Part shown: positions 7,125-16,584 of the stretch, piece after piece
How positions within the stretch are numbered: the stretch's first letter is position 1
Layout of the letters: each line of letters opens with the position of its first letter
Source of the DNA: Akkermansiaceae bacterium
GTDB taxonomy: Bacteria; Verrucomicrobiota; Verrucomicrobiia; Verrucomicrobiales; Akkermansiaceae
NCBI GenBank assembly: GCA_947462535.1
Contig: CANHPN010000012.1
Coordinates: 1 to 47,099, forward strand
Reading direction: 5' to 3'
Length of the DNA: 47,099 nt
Notes under the pieces: model-generated
Seen by the model: the letters and a program-made list of their open reading frames with translations, nothing else
What the model was told of the DNA's origin: nothing
Database searches by the model: none
Translations under genes and position numbers: made by a program

Positions 7125-9809
7125 GTGGACGCGATCCGAATCCGTGGGGCACGGCAGCATAATTTGAAGAATATCGACGTGGATATTCCGCGGGGGAAGC
7201 TTGTGGTGATCACGGGGCCCAGTGGCTCGGGGAAATCGTCGCTGGCATTTCACACGCTGTATGCGGAGGGGCAGCGGCGGTATGTGGAATCGCTGTCGGT
7301 CTATGCGCGGCAGTTTTTGGATCAGTTGGAAAAGCCGGATGTGGATTCGATCGAGGGGCTGAGTCCGGCGATCGCGATCGAGCAGCGGGGCGGCGGGCTG
7401 AACCCGCGCTCGACGGTGGCGACGGCGACGGAGATTTACGATTACCTGCGGGTGCTGTGGGCGGCGGCGGGGATTCCGCACGATCCGGAGACGGGCGAGC
7501 GGTTGGAGCGGATGAGCGCGGCGGACATCGTGAACGTGCTGGCGGTGATGGCGGAGGGGACGAAGGTGGTTTTGTTAGCACCGCTGCCTAAGGAGGAGCT
7601 GGGCGAGCCGGCGCGGTTGTTGGGGGATTTGCAACGGCAGGGATATATCAGGGTGCGGGTGGACGGGGAGGTGTTGGAAATCGAGGAGGCGGCGGCGAAA
7701 TGGCCGGAGTTTCCGGCGGCGGTGGAGATCGTGGTGGACCGGTTTGTGATCCGGCCGGGGGTGGAATCGCGGCTGGCGGATTCGGTGGAAACGGCGCTGC
7801 GGCTGTGCGGGGCGGAGGCGCGGGCGGCGGTACAGGAGCCGGGTGGAGACGTGTGGCGGGATCTGGCGTTTCAGACGAGCTATCGGAATCCGCGGACGGG
7901 GTTTGTGGTGGAGGAGCTTTCGCCGAAGCATTTTTCGTTTAACTCGCACCTCGGGGCATGTGAGGCGTGCGAGGGGCTGGGGACGGAGATGTTTTGCGAT
8001 CCAGAGTTGTTGGGGGAGGGCGAGGATGCGGAAAAGACGCTATTAAGATACCGCGAGGCGAAGTCGGAGATCACGCGGCGGAAGCTGGCAAAGTTCATGG
8101 CGCATCGGGCTTGTGGGGTTTGTGGGGGGAAGAGGTTGAAGCCGGAGTGGCTGGCGGTGAAAATTTTTGGGAATGGGGAAGAGTTTACCGCAAAGGCGCA
8201 AAGGTCGCAAAGGGACGCGGAGGAAGAGGGGGAGAGTTTAGGGACCACCAAGACGCCAAGGGGAGGTGAGGGAGGGGTTTGGCTGGGGATTCAAGATTTT
8301 TGCGAGCTGGGGGTGGCGGATGCGATGCGGTGGATGGAGGGGATCGCGTTTGAGGCGGGCAAGGCGGAGGTTTGCAAGCGGCTGGCAAGCGATGTGCGGG
8401 CGCGGTTGGCGTTCCTGGTGGAGGTGGGGCTGGATTATCTGACGCTGCAACGGACGAGCGGGACGCTTTCCGGCGGCGAGGCGCAGCGAATCCGGCTGGC
8501 GACGCAGCTGGGCGCGGGGCTTTCCGGGGTGATTTACGTGCTGGACGAGCCGAGCATCGGGCTGCACGCGGCGGACACGGCGCGGTTGATCGGGGCGCTG
8601 ACGCGGTTGCGGGATTTGGGAAATACGGTGGTGGTGGTGGAGCACGACGAGGAGATCATCCGTGCGGCGGATTGGCTGATTGACATCGGGCCGGGCGCGG
8701 GTGCGGCGGGCGGGGAGTTGTTGGCGGCGGGGGTGCCGGGGGAGATTGATTCGCCGACGGGGGAGTGGTTGAGGATGAGAAACCAGAGGCAAGAATCCAG
8801 ACTCAAGAAGGAGAAGAGCGGGGAGTTGGTGATCCGGGGCGCTCGCGGGCATAATTTGAGGAATCTGGACGTGGTGATTCCGTTGGGGCGGCTGGTTTGT
8901 CTGAGCGGGCCGAGCGGGAGCGGAAAATCGACGCTGGCGGATGATATTCTGCGGCGGGCGCTGGCGCGGCATTTCAACGGCGCGGGCGCGGCTCCAGGGA
9001 AACATGATGGGATCGACGGGCTGGAGTTGATCGAGAAATTCGTGGTGGCGGACCAGTCGCCGATCGGGAGAAGTCCGCGGTCGAATCCGGCGACGTTCAC
9101 CGGGGTGTTCGATCTGGTGCGGGATCTTTTCACGAAGCTGAATTTATCGAAACAACGCGGCTACGGGCCGGGGCGCTTCAGTTTCAACGCGGCGGGCGGG
9201 CGCTGCGAGCGCTGCCAGGGGAACGGGCGGCTGAAGATCGAGATGCATTTCCTGCCGGACGCGTGGGTGCCATGTCCGGCGTGCGACGGGCGGCGGTTCA
9301 ATCGCGAGACGCTGGAAGTGACTTACAAAGGGAAATCCATCGCCGAGGTACTTGCGCTTTCGGTGCACGAGGCGCGGGCATTTTTCCGGCCGATTCCGAA
9401 AATCCACCGGATTTTGGAAACGCTGGAGGATCTTGGGCTCGGCTATTTGCAGCTCGGGCAGCCGGCGAACACGCTTTCCGGCGGTGAAGCGCAGCGACTG
9501 AAGCTGGCGGTGGAATTGGCGAAACCGCAGGCACCGCACACGTTATATCTCTTCGACGAACCGACAACCGGGCTGCATTTCGGCGATGTCGAGAAGCTGC
9601 TGGCTGCGTTTCTCCGGCTGCGCGACGCTGGGCACAGCGTGCTGGTGGTGGAGCACCATCTGGACGTGATTGCCGCGTCCGACTGGGTGATCGAGCTCGG
9701 GCCGGGCGGAGGAATCCACGGCGGGCTTCTTGTCGCAGAAGGGCCGCCGGAAGTGATCCGGAAGAATCCAAAGTCACCCACCGGTCGAGCTTTGGCCGCT
9801 CGTCATTGA
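7125..9809 (+). CDS. uvrA: UvrABC excinuclease subunit A
   Basis: UvrA is the damage-recognising ATPase dimer of nucleotide excision repair. Two ABC modules are visible: Walker [10 protein letters not shown] near the N-terminus, a first LSGGEAQR with [11 protein letters not shown], a second Walker [10 protein letters not shown], and a second LSGGEAQR with [10 protein letters not shown]. Zinc module 1 is CEAC...CGVC and is shorter than in E. coli. Zinc module 2 is CERC...CPAC. The UvrB-binding region ([22 protein letters not shown]) is present. GTG 7125 (894 residues) is preferred because the frame from ATG 7059 adds 22 residues encoded partly by a repeat. After [15 protein letters not shown] about 30 residues are encoded by an inserted repeat (8183-8265). 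It is monocistronic, with the next gene a tRNA. Confidence 0.93.
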   Translation: MDAIRIRGARQHNLKNIDVDIPRGKLVVITGPSGSGKSSLAFHTLYAEGQRRYVESLSVYARQFLDQLEKPDVDSIEGLSPAIAIEQRGGGLNPRSTVATATEIYDYLRVLWAAAGIPHDPETGERLERMSAADIVNVLAVMAEGTKVVLLAPLPKEELGEPARLLGDLQRQGYIRVRVDGEVLEIEEAAAKWPEFPAAVEIVVDRFVIRPGVESRLADSVETALRLCGAEARAAVQEPGGDVWRDLAFQTSYRNPRTGFVVEELSPKHFSFNSHLGACEACEGLGTEMFCDPELLGEGEDAEKTLLRYREAKSEITRRKLAKFMAHRACGVCGGKRLKPEWLAVKIFGNGEEFTAKAQRSQRDAEEEGESLGTTKTPRGGEGGVWLGIQDFCELGVADAMRWMEGIAFEAGKAEVCKRLASDVRARLAFLVEVGLDYLTLQRTSGTLSGGEAQRIRLATQLGAGLSGVIYVLDEPSIGLHAADTARLIGALTRLRDLGNTVVVVEHDEEIIRAADWLIDIGPGAGAAGGELLAAGVPGEIDSPTGEWLRMRNQRQESRLKKEKSGELVIRGARGHNLRNLDVVIPLGRLVCLSGPSGSGKSTLADDILRRALARHFNGAGAAPGKHDGIDGLELIEKFVVADQSPIGRSPRSNPATFTGVFDLVRDLFTKLNLSKQRGYGPGRFSFNAAGGRCERCQGNGRLKIEMHFLPDAWVPCPACDGRRFNRETLEVTYKGKSIAEVLALSVHEARAFFRPIPKIHRILETLEDLGLGYLQLGQPANTLSGGEAQRLKLAVELAKPQAPHTLYLFDEPTTGLHFGDVEKLLAAFLRLRDAGHSVLVVEHHLDVIAASDWVIELGPGGGIHGGLLVAEGPPEVIRKNPKSPTGRALAARH
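8183..8265 (+). repeat. Dispersed repeat inserted in frame within uvrA
   Basis: The DNA reads ACCGCAAAGGCGCAAAGG followed by a third CGCAAAGG word, a 9-base period. A second word motif follows, GGGACCACCAAGACGCCAAG. Both are of the intergenic word-repeat kind. The translation ([17 protein letters not shown], then [12 protein letters not shown]) has no counterpart in E. coli UvrA, where the zinc module runs straight on to the next helix. The reading frame is kept. Confidence 0.65.
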
Positions 9810-9936
9810 AGGAAATTTCCTGGATGCTGCTCGCAGAAGAAGCATCGGATGATTTTTCAAATTTCCGGTGGACAATTCTCGTGATGACCGTTACCGACCT
9901 CGCCTCCTGACGGGGCATCCGCCCCTGAAGAACCTA

Positions 9937-10011
<75 letters not shown>

Positions 10012-10260
10012 GGTTTTTCAAACAATCGCCGCTTCTGATGTAAAATTAGAAGAAAATTTCAAAATAGGGCTTGTCAGGTCGGGTTTGGCTCCTAGAGTCG
10101 CCCCCCCCACAGCGAGAGCCGCTGACGAATAGGATTCGAAGCAGCTCAAATTACAGGGAAAATTTATCGGGTCCAGCTCCGGAAAAAAGCTACTACAAGG
10201 TCGCCTTGTCGTCGCTCCGGTTTGTCCCCATGGGAAAATCAGAACCACCGCAAGGAAATC
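10012..10260 (+). promoter_or_regulatory. Promoter and long leader of the ribosomal-protein run
   Basis: A sigma70-like pair is visible: -35 TTGTCA (10071-10076), a 16-base spacer and -10 TAGAGT (10093-10098), followed by a run of eight C. Transcription from it would leave a leader of roughly 155 bases before rpsL, including a small CAAGG-TCG-CCTTG hairpin (10198-10210). The -35 block CTTGTCAGGTCGGG resembles that upstream of rpmB. The leader is long enough for autoregulation, but no known binding structure was recognised. Confidence 0.55.
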
Positions 10261-10674
10261 ATGCCGACCATCAATCAGCTCGTTCGCAAGGGACGCCTCA
10301 CTCCGGCCGAAAAGTCGAAGTCACCCGCTCTTGTCAACTGCCCACAGCGCCGCGGAGTATGTCTTCAAGTCATGACTCGCACGCCCAAGAAGCCTAACTC
10401 GGCTCTCCGTAAGGTCGCCAAGGTGCGCCTCACCAACGGATTCGAAGTCATCGCCTACATCGGCGGTGAAGGCCACAACCTCCAGGAACACTCCATCGTC
10501 CTCGTTCGCGGCGGACGGGTGAAGGACCTTCCCGGTGTGCGCTACCACATCGTCCGTGGTTCGCTCGATACCCTCGGTGTCGATAAGCGCCGCCAAAGCC
10601 GCTCCAAATACGGTGCGAAGCGTCCGAAACCCGGCGCTGTCGCCGCTCCTGCCAAAAAAGGCGGGAAGAAGTAA
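10261..10674 (+). CDS. rpsL: 30S ribosomal protein S12
   Basis: S12 lies at the decoding site and controls accuracy. The 137 residues match the family throughout: [40 protein letters not shown]-like [14 protein letters not shown] and [13 protein letters not shown], the last with the Asp that is methylthiolated in many bacteria. The Lys residues in PKKPNSA are the common streptomycin-sensitive type. ATG 10261 is chosen because MPTI is the universal start and AAGGAAATC before it is one of the few Shine-Dalgarno-like sites in this run. It heads the str part, with rpsG 33 bases downstream. Confidence 0.98.
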   Translation: MPTINQLVRKGRLTPAEKSKSPALVNCPQRRGVCLQVMTRTPKKPNSALRKVAKVRLTNGFEVIAYIGGEGHNLQEHSIVLVRGGRVKDLPGVRYHIVRGSLDTLGVDKRRQSRSKYGAKRPKPGAVAAPAKKGGKK

Positions 10675-10707
10675 TTCCCAATCCAACTAACACACCATCC
10701 CAACGCC

Positions 10708-11181
10708 ATGCCACGCCGCAAGCGCATCTTTACCAAGCCCGACCGTCGCGATCCTCGCTACGACAGCGCTCTCGTTGGTCACCTTATTACCAAGGTGATG
10801 GAATCCGGAAAACGTTCGCTCGCCCAGCGCATCGTTTACGCCGCAATTGATCGCGCCAATGAAGGCGTCGATACCATCGATCCACTCGAAGTCATCACCC
10901 GCGCCGTCGAGAACACCAAACCACGCGTGGAAGTGAAATCCCGCCGCGTCGGTGGTGCGACCTATCAAGTGCCGCTCGAGGTGGCCGCGGACCGCTCCGA
11001 GTCGCTCTCCATGCGCTGGCTCGTCAACTACGCCCGCAACCGCAAGGGCACTCCGATGCACGTCGCTCTGGCCAACGAGATCAAGGACGCCGCTAATAAT
11101 CAAGGCAGCGCCGTCCGCAAACGCGACGACGTGCACAAGATGGCGCAAGCCAACCGTGCCTTCGCTCACTTCCGTTTCTAA
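10708..11181 (+). CDS. rpsG: 30S ribosomal protein S7
   Basis: S7 nucleates assembly of the 30S head and contacts the E-site tRNA. At 157 residues it has normal length. It starts MPRRK, with DPRYDSALVGHLITKVMESGKR and PLEVITRAVENTKPRVEVKSRRVGG-type blocks, and ends in the helix with NRAFAHFRF. It lies between rpsL and fusA as in the classical str operon. There is no Shine-Dalgarno sequence, and the start is preceded by C. Confidence 0.98.
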   Translation: MPRRKRIFTKPDRRDPRYDSALVGHLITKVMESGKRSLAQRIVYAAIDRANEGVDTIDPLEVITRAVENTKPRVEVKSRRVGGATYQVPLEVAADRSESLSMRWLVNYARNRKGTPMHVALANEIKDAANNQGSAVRKRDDVHKMAQANRAFAHFRF

Positions 11182-11210
11182 TATAGATACGCGCTCCAGC
11201 AATTCCGTCC

Positions 11211-13352
11211 GTGAATCCAAACAGTCCAAACCGCCAATACGTGCTCGAGCGCACCCGAAATATCGGGATCGCCGCGCACATTGACGCGGGCAAGACGACG
11301 CTCACCGAGCGGATCCTGTTCTATACAGGCATGATTCACAAAATCGGCGAAGTCCACGATGGTGGTGCGACGACCGACTGGATGGAGCAAGAGCGCGAGC
11401 GCGGCATCACCATCACTTCCGCCGCCATTACCACCGAGTGGTGGCAGCACGAGGAAGAGGGGATGACCAAGCTTTTCCCAGGCCAGAAACAACGGATCAA
11501 CATCATCGATACCCCGGGACACGTTGACTTCACTGCTGAAGTCGAGCGGTCCCTTCGCGTGTTGGATGGTTGCATCGTCGTCTTCTGCGGTGTCGCCGGC
11601 GTGCAACCGCAAACCGAAACCGTCTGGCGGCAAGCCTCGAAATACCACGTTCCGCGGATCGTGTTCGTCAACAAGATGGACCGCACCGGCGCGAATTTCG
11701 ACAGCGTCTTTCACGAGGTGAAGGATAAGTTAGGCGCCAATGCCGTCCGCATCCTGATCCCGATCGGTGCCGAAGACCAGTTGATCGGCCAGATCGACGT
11801 GGTGAACCAAAAGGCGATCTATTACTCCGACGACGACAAGTTCGGTTCCACCTACACGGTGAAGGAACTCGAAGGCGACCTCATCGATCTCTGTAAAGAA
11901 GCCCACGACGAACTCGTCAACGCCGTTGCAGACGTCGATGATGTGGTGGGTGAAAAATTCCTCAACGAGCAGCCGATCACTCTTGAAGAACTGAAGCAAG
12001 GCATCCGCCGCGCTACGATCAACAACCTGCTGGTGCCCGTCGCCGGTGGCTCCGCTTTCAAAAACAAGGGTGTTCAGTATCTGCTTGATGCGGTTCTCGA
12101 CTATCTCCCGAGCCCGCTCGACATTCCCGCGGCGCTTGGCATGGACCCCGACGACCACGAGAAACACATCGAAGTCGTTACCTCGGACAACGAAAAGTTC
12201 GTTTCCCTCGCATTCAAACTCTGGGCCGACAAGTTCGTTGGCAAACTCGTTTTCTTCCGCGTGTATTCCGGGGTCATCCGCAAGGGCGACACCGTTTATA
12301 ATCCCCGCACCCGCCGCTCCGAGCGCGTCGGCCGTTTGATTCAAATCCAGGCGAACGAGCACAAAGACATCGACGCCTGCTACTCCGGTGACATCGCCGC
12401 CATGGTTGGCATCAAGAATGTCACCACCGGCGACACGCTCGCCGCCGAAAACCACGACGTGGTTCTGGAACCCCCGACTTTCCCGGAACCGGTCATTTCG
12501 ATGGCCGTCGAGCCTCGCACCAAAGCCGACCAGGAAAAACTCGGCATGGCACTCGGTCGTCTCTCCGAAGAGGATCCTACCTTCATGGTCAAGACGGACG
12601 AGGAAACCGGCCAGACCATCATTTCCGGAATGGGTGAGCTTCACCTGGAAATCATCATCGACCGCATCCGCCGCGAGTTCAAAGTCGAGGCGAACACCGG
12701 TGCTCCCCAAATCGCCTACCGCGAGACGATCACCCAAGCCGCTGGCGGCGAAGGCAAGCTGATCAAGCAGTCCGGCGGCCGCGGCCAATACGGACACGTC
12801 ATCATCGCCATCAAGCCTAATGAAAAGGGCAAGGGACTGACCATAGAGAACAAGGTGATCGGTGGCACGATTCCCAAAGAATATATCAACGCGGTTTACA
12901 AAGGCATCAACGAGTCGATGACCAACGGCATCATCGCCGGCTACCCGGTCATCGATGTGCATGTTGAAATCCTCGACGGTTCCTACCACGACGTGGATTC
13001 CAACGAAAACGCTTTCACCATGGCGGCCATTTTCGCCATGAAGGACGGCTTTAAGAAAGCAAAGTCCATTCTCCTTGAGCCCATCATGTCGGTCGAAGTC
13101 TCCACTCCTGACGATTACCAAGGTGACGTCATGGGCGACCTCAGCCGGCGCCGCGGGCAGATCCAAAACACCGAGTCCAAAGGCAAGCTCTCCATCGTAC
13201 ATGCCAATGTGCCTCTCAAAGAAATGTTCGGCTACTCCACCGCCGTCCGCACCCTCTCCTCGGGACGCGCCTCGTATGCGATGACTCCATCGCACTTCGA
13301 GCAAGTCCCAACCAATATCGTCGAAGAAATCGTCAGCGACCGCTTAGGCTAA
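11211..13352 (+). CDS. fusA: Translation elongation factor G
   Basis: EF-G is the GTPase that drives translocation. The 713-residue protein starts at GTG 11211. GTPase motifs are AHIDAGKT (22-29), DTPGH (100-104) and NKMD (154-157). Domains II to V follow, with GMGELHLEIIIDRIRREFKVEANTG-type sequence and the RRRGQIQ block of domain V. A short insertion (WWQHEEEGMTKLFPGQKQ) lies between the switch I region and G3, within the range of the family. rpsG is upstream by 29 bases and rpsJ downstream by 60. tuf, which usually follows fusA, is absent here. Confidence 0.98.
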   Translation: MNPNSPNRQYVLERTRNIGIAAHIDAGKTTLTERILFYTGMIHKIGEVHDGGATTDWMEQERERGITITSAAITTEWWQHEEEGMTKLFPGQKQRINIIDTPGHVDFTAEVERSLRVLDGCIVVFCGVAGVQPQTETVWRQASKYHVPRIVFVNKMDRTGANFDSVFHEVKDKLGANAVRILIPIGAEDQLIGQIDVVNQKAIYYSDDDKFGSTYTVKELEGDLIDLCKEAHDELVNAVADVDDVVGEKFLNEQPITLEELKQGIRRATINNLLVPVAGGSAFKNKGVQYLLDAVLDYLPSPLDIPAALGMDPDDHEKHIEVVTSDNEKFVSLAFKLWADKFVGKLVFFRVYSGVIRKGDTVYNPRTRRSERVGRLIQIQANEHKDIDACYSGDIAAMVGIKNVTTGDTLAAENHDVVLEPPTFPEPVISMAVEPRTKADQEKLGMALGRLSEEDPTFMVKTDEETGQTIISGMGELHLEIIIDRIRREFKVEANTGAPQIAYRETITQAAGGEGKLIKQSGGRGQYGHVIIAIKPNEKGKGLTIENKVIGGTIPKEYINAVYKGINESMTNGIIAGYPVIDVHVEILDGSYHDVDSNENAFTMAAIFAMKDGFKKAKSILLEPIMSVEVSTPDDYQGDVMGDLSRRRGQIQNTESKGKLSIVHANVPLKEMFGYSTAVRTLSSGRASYAMTPSHFEQVPTNIVEEIVSDRLG

Positions 13353-13412
13353 CTGATCCTGATTTCTCGCCCTGTAGCCCAACCACGTAGACCGTCAAAC
13401 AACCTCTCCACC

Positions 13413-13721
13413 ATGGAAAATCAGAAAATACGCATCCGCCTGCGCGCCTTCGATCATCGCGCGATCGACCGCTCCGCCCAAGAAATCGTGGAGACCGCGA
13501 AGCGCACCGGCGCCCGCGTCGCCGGTCCGATCCCGCTTCCGACCCGCATCGAAAAGTTCACGGTTAACCGCTCGGTTCACGTGAACAAGAAGTCGATGGA
13601 GCAGTTCGAAATCCGGACCCATAAGCGCCTTCTCGATATCGTCGATCCAACCGCCCGCACCGTGGACGAGCTCAAGAAGCTCAATCTTCCTGCCGGTGTC
13701 GATATCACCATCCGTATCTAA
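13413..13721 (+). CDS. rpsJ: 30S ribosomal protein S10
   Basis: S10 is a 30S head protein that also acts as NusE in antitermination. The 102 residues show [13 protein letters not shown], the conserved [17 protein letters not shown] loop, [14 protein letters not shown] and a C-terminal [10 protein letters not shown]. It opens the S10 segment directly after fusA, so the str and S10 operons are joined here. No Shine-Dalgarno sequence is seen. Confidence 0.98.
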   Translation: MENQKIRIRLRAFDHRAIDRSAQEIVETAKRTGARVAGPIPLPTRIEKFTVNRSVHVNKKSMEQFEIRTHKRLLDIVDPTARTVDELKKLNLPAGVDITIRI

Positions 13722-13737
13722 GTTCAGGAGCGTCTGT

Positions 13738-13771
13738 TACTTAAATTTCAAATCTTAAATCTCAAATCTCT
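13738..13771. repeat. A/T word repeat in the rpsJ-rplC spacer
   Basis: The spacer reads as a series of AAATTTCAAATCTTAAATCTC words, ending just before the rplC start. It is one of several such degenerate word series in this window (compare 565-578 and 25790-25816). Its place between two cotranscribed ribosomal genes means it is transcribed as leader RNA. Confidence 0.5.
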
Positions 13772-13777
13772 CTAGCC

Positions 13778-14413
13778 ATGTCACTCGGCCTCCTCGGCAA
13801 AAAAATCGGTATGACCCGCCTGTTCGACCAACAGGCCGGCATCATGATCCCTGTTACTGTTATCGACGTTTCCGGTAACACGATTCTCCAGTCCAAGACT
13901 CCTGAAACCGACGGTTACACCGCGGTCCAAGTCGGCTATGGTGATCAAAAGGAACAACGCGCCAGCAAGCCTGCCCTCGGCATCGCCAAGAAAGCCGGTT
14001 GCGCTCCCAAGCGTTTCATCCAGGAATTCCGCGTCGAAAACGGCGTCGAGCTTCCAGCAGTTCATCCCGGTCTCGAAACCTTCACGGAGGGCCAATGGGT
14101 CGACGTGATCGGCGAATCCAAGGGCCGCGGTTTCCAAGGTGCGGTCAAGCGCCACGGATTCGGTGGTTTGAAGATGACTCACGGCTCCATGATGCACCGC
14201 CGGACCGGCGCCATCGGTTGCCGCTCGACTCCAGGTCGCGTTTGGAAAAACCAAAAGATGCCCGGCCACATGGGAACCACCCGTGCCACCGTGCAAAATC
14301 TCAAGATCGTCGCCGTTCGCAAAGAAGACGGCGTGATCCTCGTCTCTGGTGCGGTTCCCGGTTCAAACGGCAACTACGTCACCGTCCGCCCAGCCAAGAA
14401 GAAGTCCGCCTGA
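13778..14413 (+). CDS. rplC: 50S ribosomal protein L3
   Basis: L3 binds near the peptidyl transferase centre and starts 50S assembly. The 211-residue protein begins MSLGLLGKKIGMTRLF, the family signature, and carries the central loop with GVVKRHGF-like GAVKRHGFGGLKMTHGSMMHR and GRVWKNQKMPGHMG. The Gln in the LKMTHG-to-PGHMG region that is often methylated is not assessed. It lies 57 bases after rpsJ and 38 bases before rplD. Confidence 0.98.
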   Translation: MSLGLLGKKIGMTRLFDQQAGIMIPVTVIDVSGNTILQSKTPETDGYTAVQVGYGDQKEQRASKPALGIAKKAGCAPKRFIQEFRVENGVELPAVHPGLETFTEGQWVDVIGESKGRGFQGAVKRHGFGGLKMTHGSMMHRRTGAIGCRSTPGRVWKNQKMPGHMGTTRATVQNLKIVAVRKEDGVILVSGAVPGSNGNYVTVRPAKKKSA

Positions 14414-14451
14414 TCCGGTGGCATTTTTGAAACCTCTCACGATTCCCAGTC

Positions 14452-15060
14452 ATGTCCGCTAAGACTTTCACCGCAGAAGACGCTCAAGCCTCCAACCTCG
14501 TGTTGGTAGGTGCAGAGAAAGGTCGCCAAGCCGTCCACGATCTCGTGGTCGCCTATCGCGCCAACCGCCGCACCGGCTCCGCTTGCACCAAGACCCGGGG
14601 CGAGGTCTCCGGTAACAACCGCAAGATCTACAAACAAAAAGGCACCGGTGGTGCCCGTCACGGCGACAAGCGCGCCCCGATCTTCGTCGGTGGTGGTGTT
14701 GTATTCGGACCACGCCCCCGCGACTATTCCAAGAAGGTCCCGAAGACCGTCCGCAAGCTCGCACTTCGCCGCACCCTGGGTGACCTTGTTAGCGCCGGCA
14801 AAGTCCTCACCGTTCCTTCGTTCTCCGTCGCCGATGGCAAGACCAAGTCCTTTGTGGCTGCTCTCGATGCCATCGCGCCTCTCGGCAAGATCCTCGTGGT
14901 TGGAAATTCCTTCGACGACTCCACCTACCTCGCCGCCCGCAACGTCGCTTACGCCCAACTCGTCACGGGTTCGGACGTCAACGTCGAGCAGCTCCTCCTC
15001 GCCAACACCATCATCCTCGTGGGTGATGCCGTGCAAACCCTCGCGGCTCGCACCGCCTGA
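14452..15060 (+). CDS. rplD: 50S ribosomal protein L4
   Basis: L4 lines the exit tunnel and is the S10-operon autoregulator in enterobacteria. Length is 202 residues. The conserved loop is clear: HDLVVAYRANRRTGSACTKTRGEVSGNN, then KIYKQKGTGGARHGDKRAPIFVGGG, then FGPRPRDYSKKVPKTVRKLALR. Whether L4 autoregulation operates here is unknown, since this run has no separate S10 leader. Confidence 0.98.
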   Translation: MSAKTFTAEDAQASNLVLVGAEKGRQAVHDLVVAYRANRRTGSACTKTRGEVSGNNRKIYKQKGTGGARHGDKRAPIFVGGGVVFGPRPRDYSKKVPKTVRKLALRRTLGDLVSAGKVLTVPSFSVADGKTKSFVAALDAIAPLGKILVVGNSFDDSTYLAARNVAYAQLVTGSDVNVEQLLLANTIILVGDAVQTLAARTA

Positions 15061-15083
15061 ACCCCGGACCTAACACCGAGATC

Positions 15084-15368
15084 ATGAAAGACATTTACCA
15101 GGTCATTAAAAACGTCCGCCTCTCCGAGAAAGCCACCATGCTTCAGGAGAACAACAACGAGGTCACCCTCGAAGTGGACCGCAAGGCCAACAAGCTTGAA
15201 ATCAAGCAGGCCGTCGAACAACTCTTCGGAAAAACCGTTCTGGCAGTCCGCACTGCCAACTACGACGGCAAACTCAAGCGCCAGCGTCGTGCCGACGCCG
15301 GTCGTACCAACCACTGGAAAAAAGCCATCGTCCGCCTCAAGGAAGGCGAATCGCTTGATCTCGTCTAA
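15084..15368 (+). CDS. rplW: 50S ribosomal protein L23
   Basis: L23 sits at the tunnel exit and docks trigger factor and SRP. The 94 residues contain VIKNVRLSEKATMLQENN, VDRKANKLEIKQAVEQLFGKTVLAVRTAN and KLKRQRR-type basic sequence. It follows rplD by 23 bases, in the standard order L4-L23-L2. Confidence 0.97.
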   Translation: MKDIYQVIKNVRLSEKATMLQENNNEVTLEVDRKANKLEIKQAVEQLFGKTVLAVRTANYDGKLKRQRRADAGRTNHWKKAIVRLKEGESLDLV

Positions 15369-15415
15369 GCGATTTACCGCAGCTCCAAACGTAACACTCT
15401 AACGTTCCGATTGTC

Positions 15416-16261
15416 ATGCCCCTGAAAACTTTCAAGCCAATCACACCCTCCGCTCGCTACAAGAATCTCCCGTCCTTCGACGAGATTACCAAGAGCAAGC
15501 CTGAGAAGAGCCTTCTCACGCCTCTCAAGCGCAGCGGCGGCCGTAACAACACCGGCCGCATCACCACCCGTCACATCGGCGGTGGCCACAAGCGCCACTA
15601 CCGTCTCATCGACTTCAAGCGCGGCAAGCACGATGCCCCGGCAACCGTCGTCGGCATCGAATACGATCCGAACCGCACCTGCCGCATCGCCCTCATCCAG
15701 TATGAAGACGGCCAGAAGTCCTACATCCTCGCCCCGCTCGGCCTGGAAGTCGGAACCACCGTCGTCGCCGGCCAGAACGTCGCTCCGAAAACGGGCAACG
15801 CCATGCCACTCAGCGCCGTGCCGCTCGGGACATCGATCCACAACATTGAGCTCATCCCGGGCAACGGTGGCAAAGTCGCCCGCGCCGCCGGCCAGCTCGC
15901 CGTGCTCTCTAACCGCGATGGCGGCTGGGCACTGGTGAAAATGCCTTCCGGTGAAATCCGCCGCTTCAACGACCGCTGCTTCTGCACGATCGGCCAAGTC
16001 GGAAATCGCGACCACATGAACGAAACCTCGGGCAAGGCCGGCCGCACCCGCTGGCAGGGCGTTCGCCCGACCGTCCGCGGTATGACGATGAACCCCGTTG
16101 ACCACCCGAACGGTGGTGGCGAAGGCAAGTCGAAGTCCGGTGGTGGTCGCCAGCACCTTACCAGCCCATGGGGCCACGCGAAGGGTCAGAAGACTCGCAA
16201 CAAGCGCAAGACCACCAGCGTCTTCATCGTCGAGTCCCGCCACAAAGCGAAGAAGAAGTAA
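15416..16261 (+). CDS. rplB: 50S ribosomal protein L2
   Basis: L2 is needed for subunit joining and peptidyl transferase activity. Length is 281 residues. It has KSGGRNN-like [32 protein letters not shown], the C-terminal [20 protein letters not shown] containing the conserved His, and [14 protein letters not shown]. The standard neighbours rplW and rpsS flank it. Confidence 0.98.
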   Translation: MPLKTFKPITPSARYKNLPSFDEITKSKPEKSLLTPLKRSGGRNNTGRITTRHIGGGHKRHYRLIDFKRGKHDAPATVVGIEYDPNRTCRIALIQYEDGQKSYILAPLGLEVGTTVVAGQNVAPKTGNAMPLSAVPLGTSIHNIELIPGNGGKVARAAGQLAVLSNRDGGWALVKMPSGEIRRFNDRCFCTIGQVGNRDHMNETSGKAGRTRWQGVRPTVRGMTMNPVDHPNGGGEGKSKSGGGRQHLTSPWGHAKGQKTRNKRKTTSVFIVESRHKAKKK

Positions 16262-16290
16262 TCTAGCAAAATCTTTACCTCACTCCTCTC

Positions 16291-16563
16291 ATGCCACGCT
16301 CACTTAAAAAAGGCCCTTACGTCGATCAAAAGCTTCTCGCGAAGATCGACGCCGTCGCCGAAGCTGGATCCGACCGCAAGCCCATCAAGACATGGAGCCG
16401 CAAGTCGATGATCACCCCGGATTTCGTCAGCCACAACTTCGCCGTCCACAACGGCAAGACCTTCGTTCCCGTTTACGTGACCGAAAACATGGTTGGCCAC
16501 AAACTCGGCGAATTCTCCCCGACGCGGATCTTCAAGACCCACGGCGGCATCGGTAAGAAATAA
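16291..16563 (+). CDS. rpsS: 30S ribosomal protein S19
   Basis: S19 forms the 30S head with S13 and contacts the A-site finger. The 90-residue protein begins [16 protein letters not shown] and has [39 protein letters not shown] and KLGEFSPTR, all family blocks. Normally rplV follows at once. Here an unrelated exported protein gene begins 22 bases after the stop. Confidence 0.98.
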   Translation: MPRSLKKGPYVDQKLLAKIDAVAEAGSDRKPIKTWSRKSMITPDFVSHNFAVHNGKTFVPVYVTENMVGHKLGEFSPTRIFKTHGGIGKK

Positions 16564-16584
16564 TTCACCTCGGTTCACTCCTCT

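Noticed and set aside
11730-13304. Long (524-codon) ORF antisense to fusA
   Set aside because: A shadow frame caused by high-GC codon use in fusA. Its composition is low-complexity and it matches no family.
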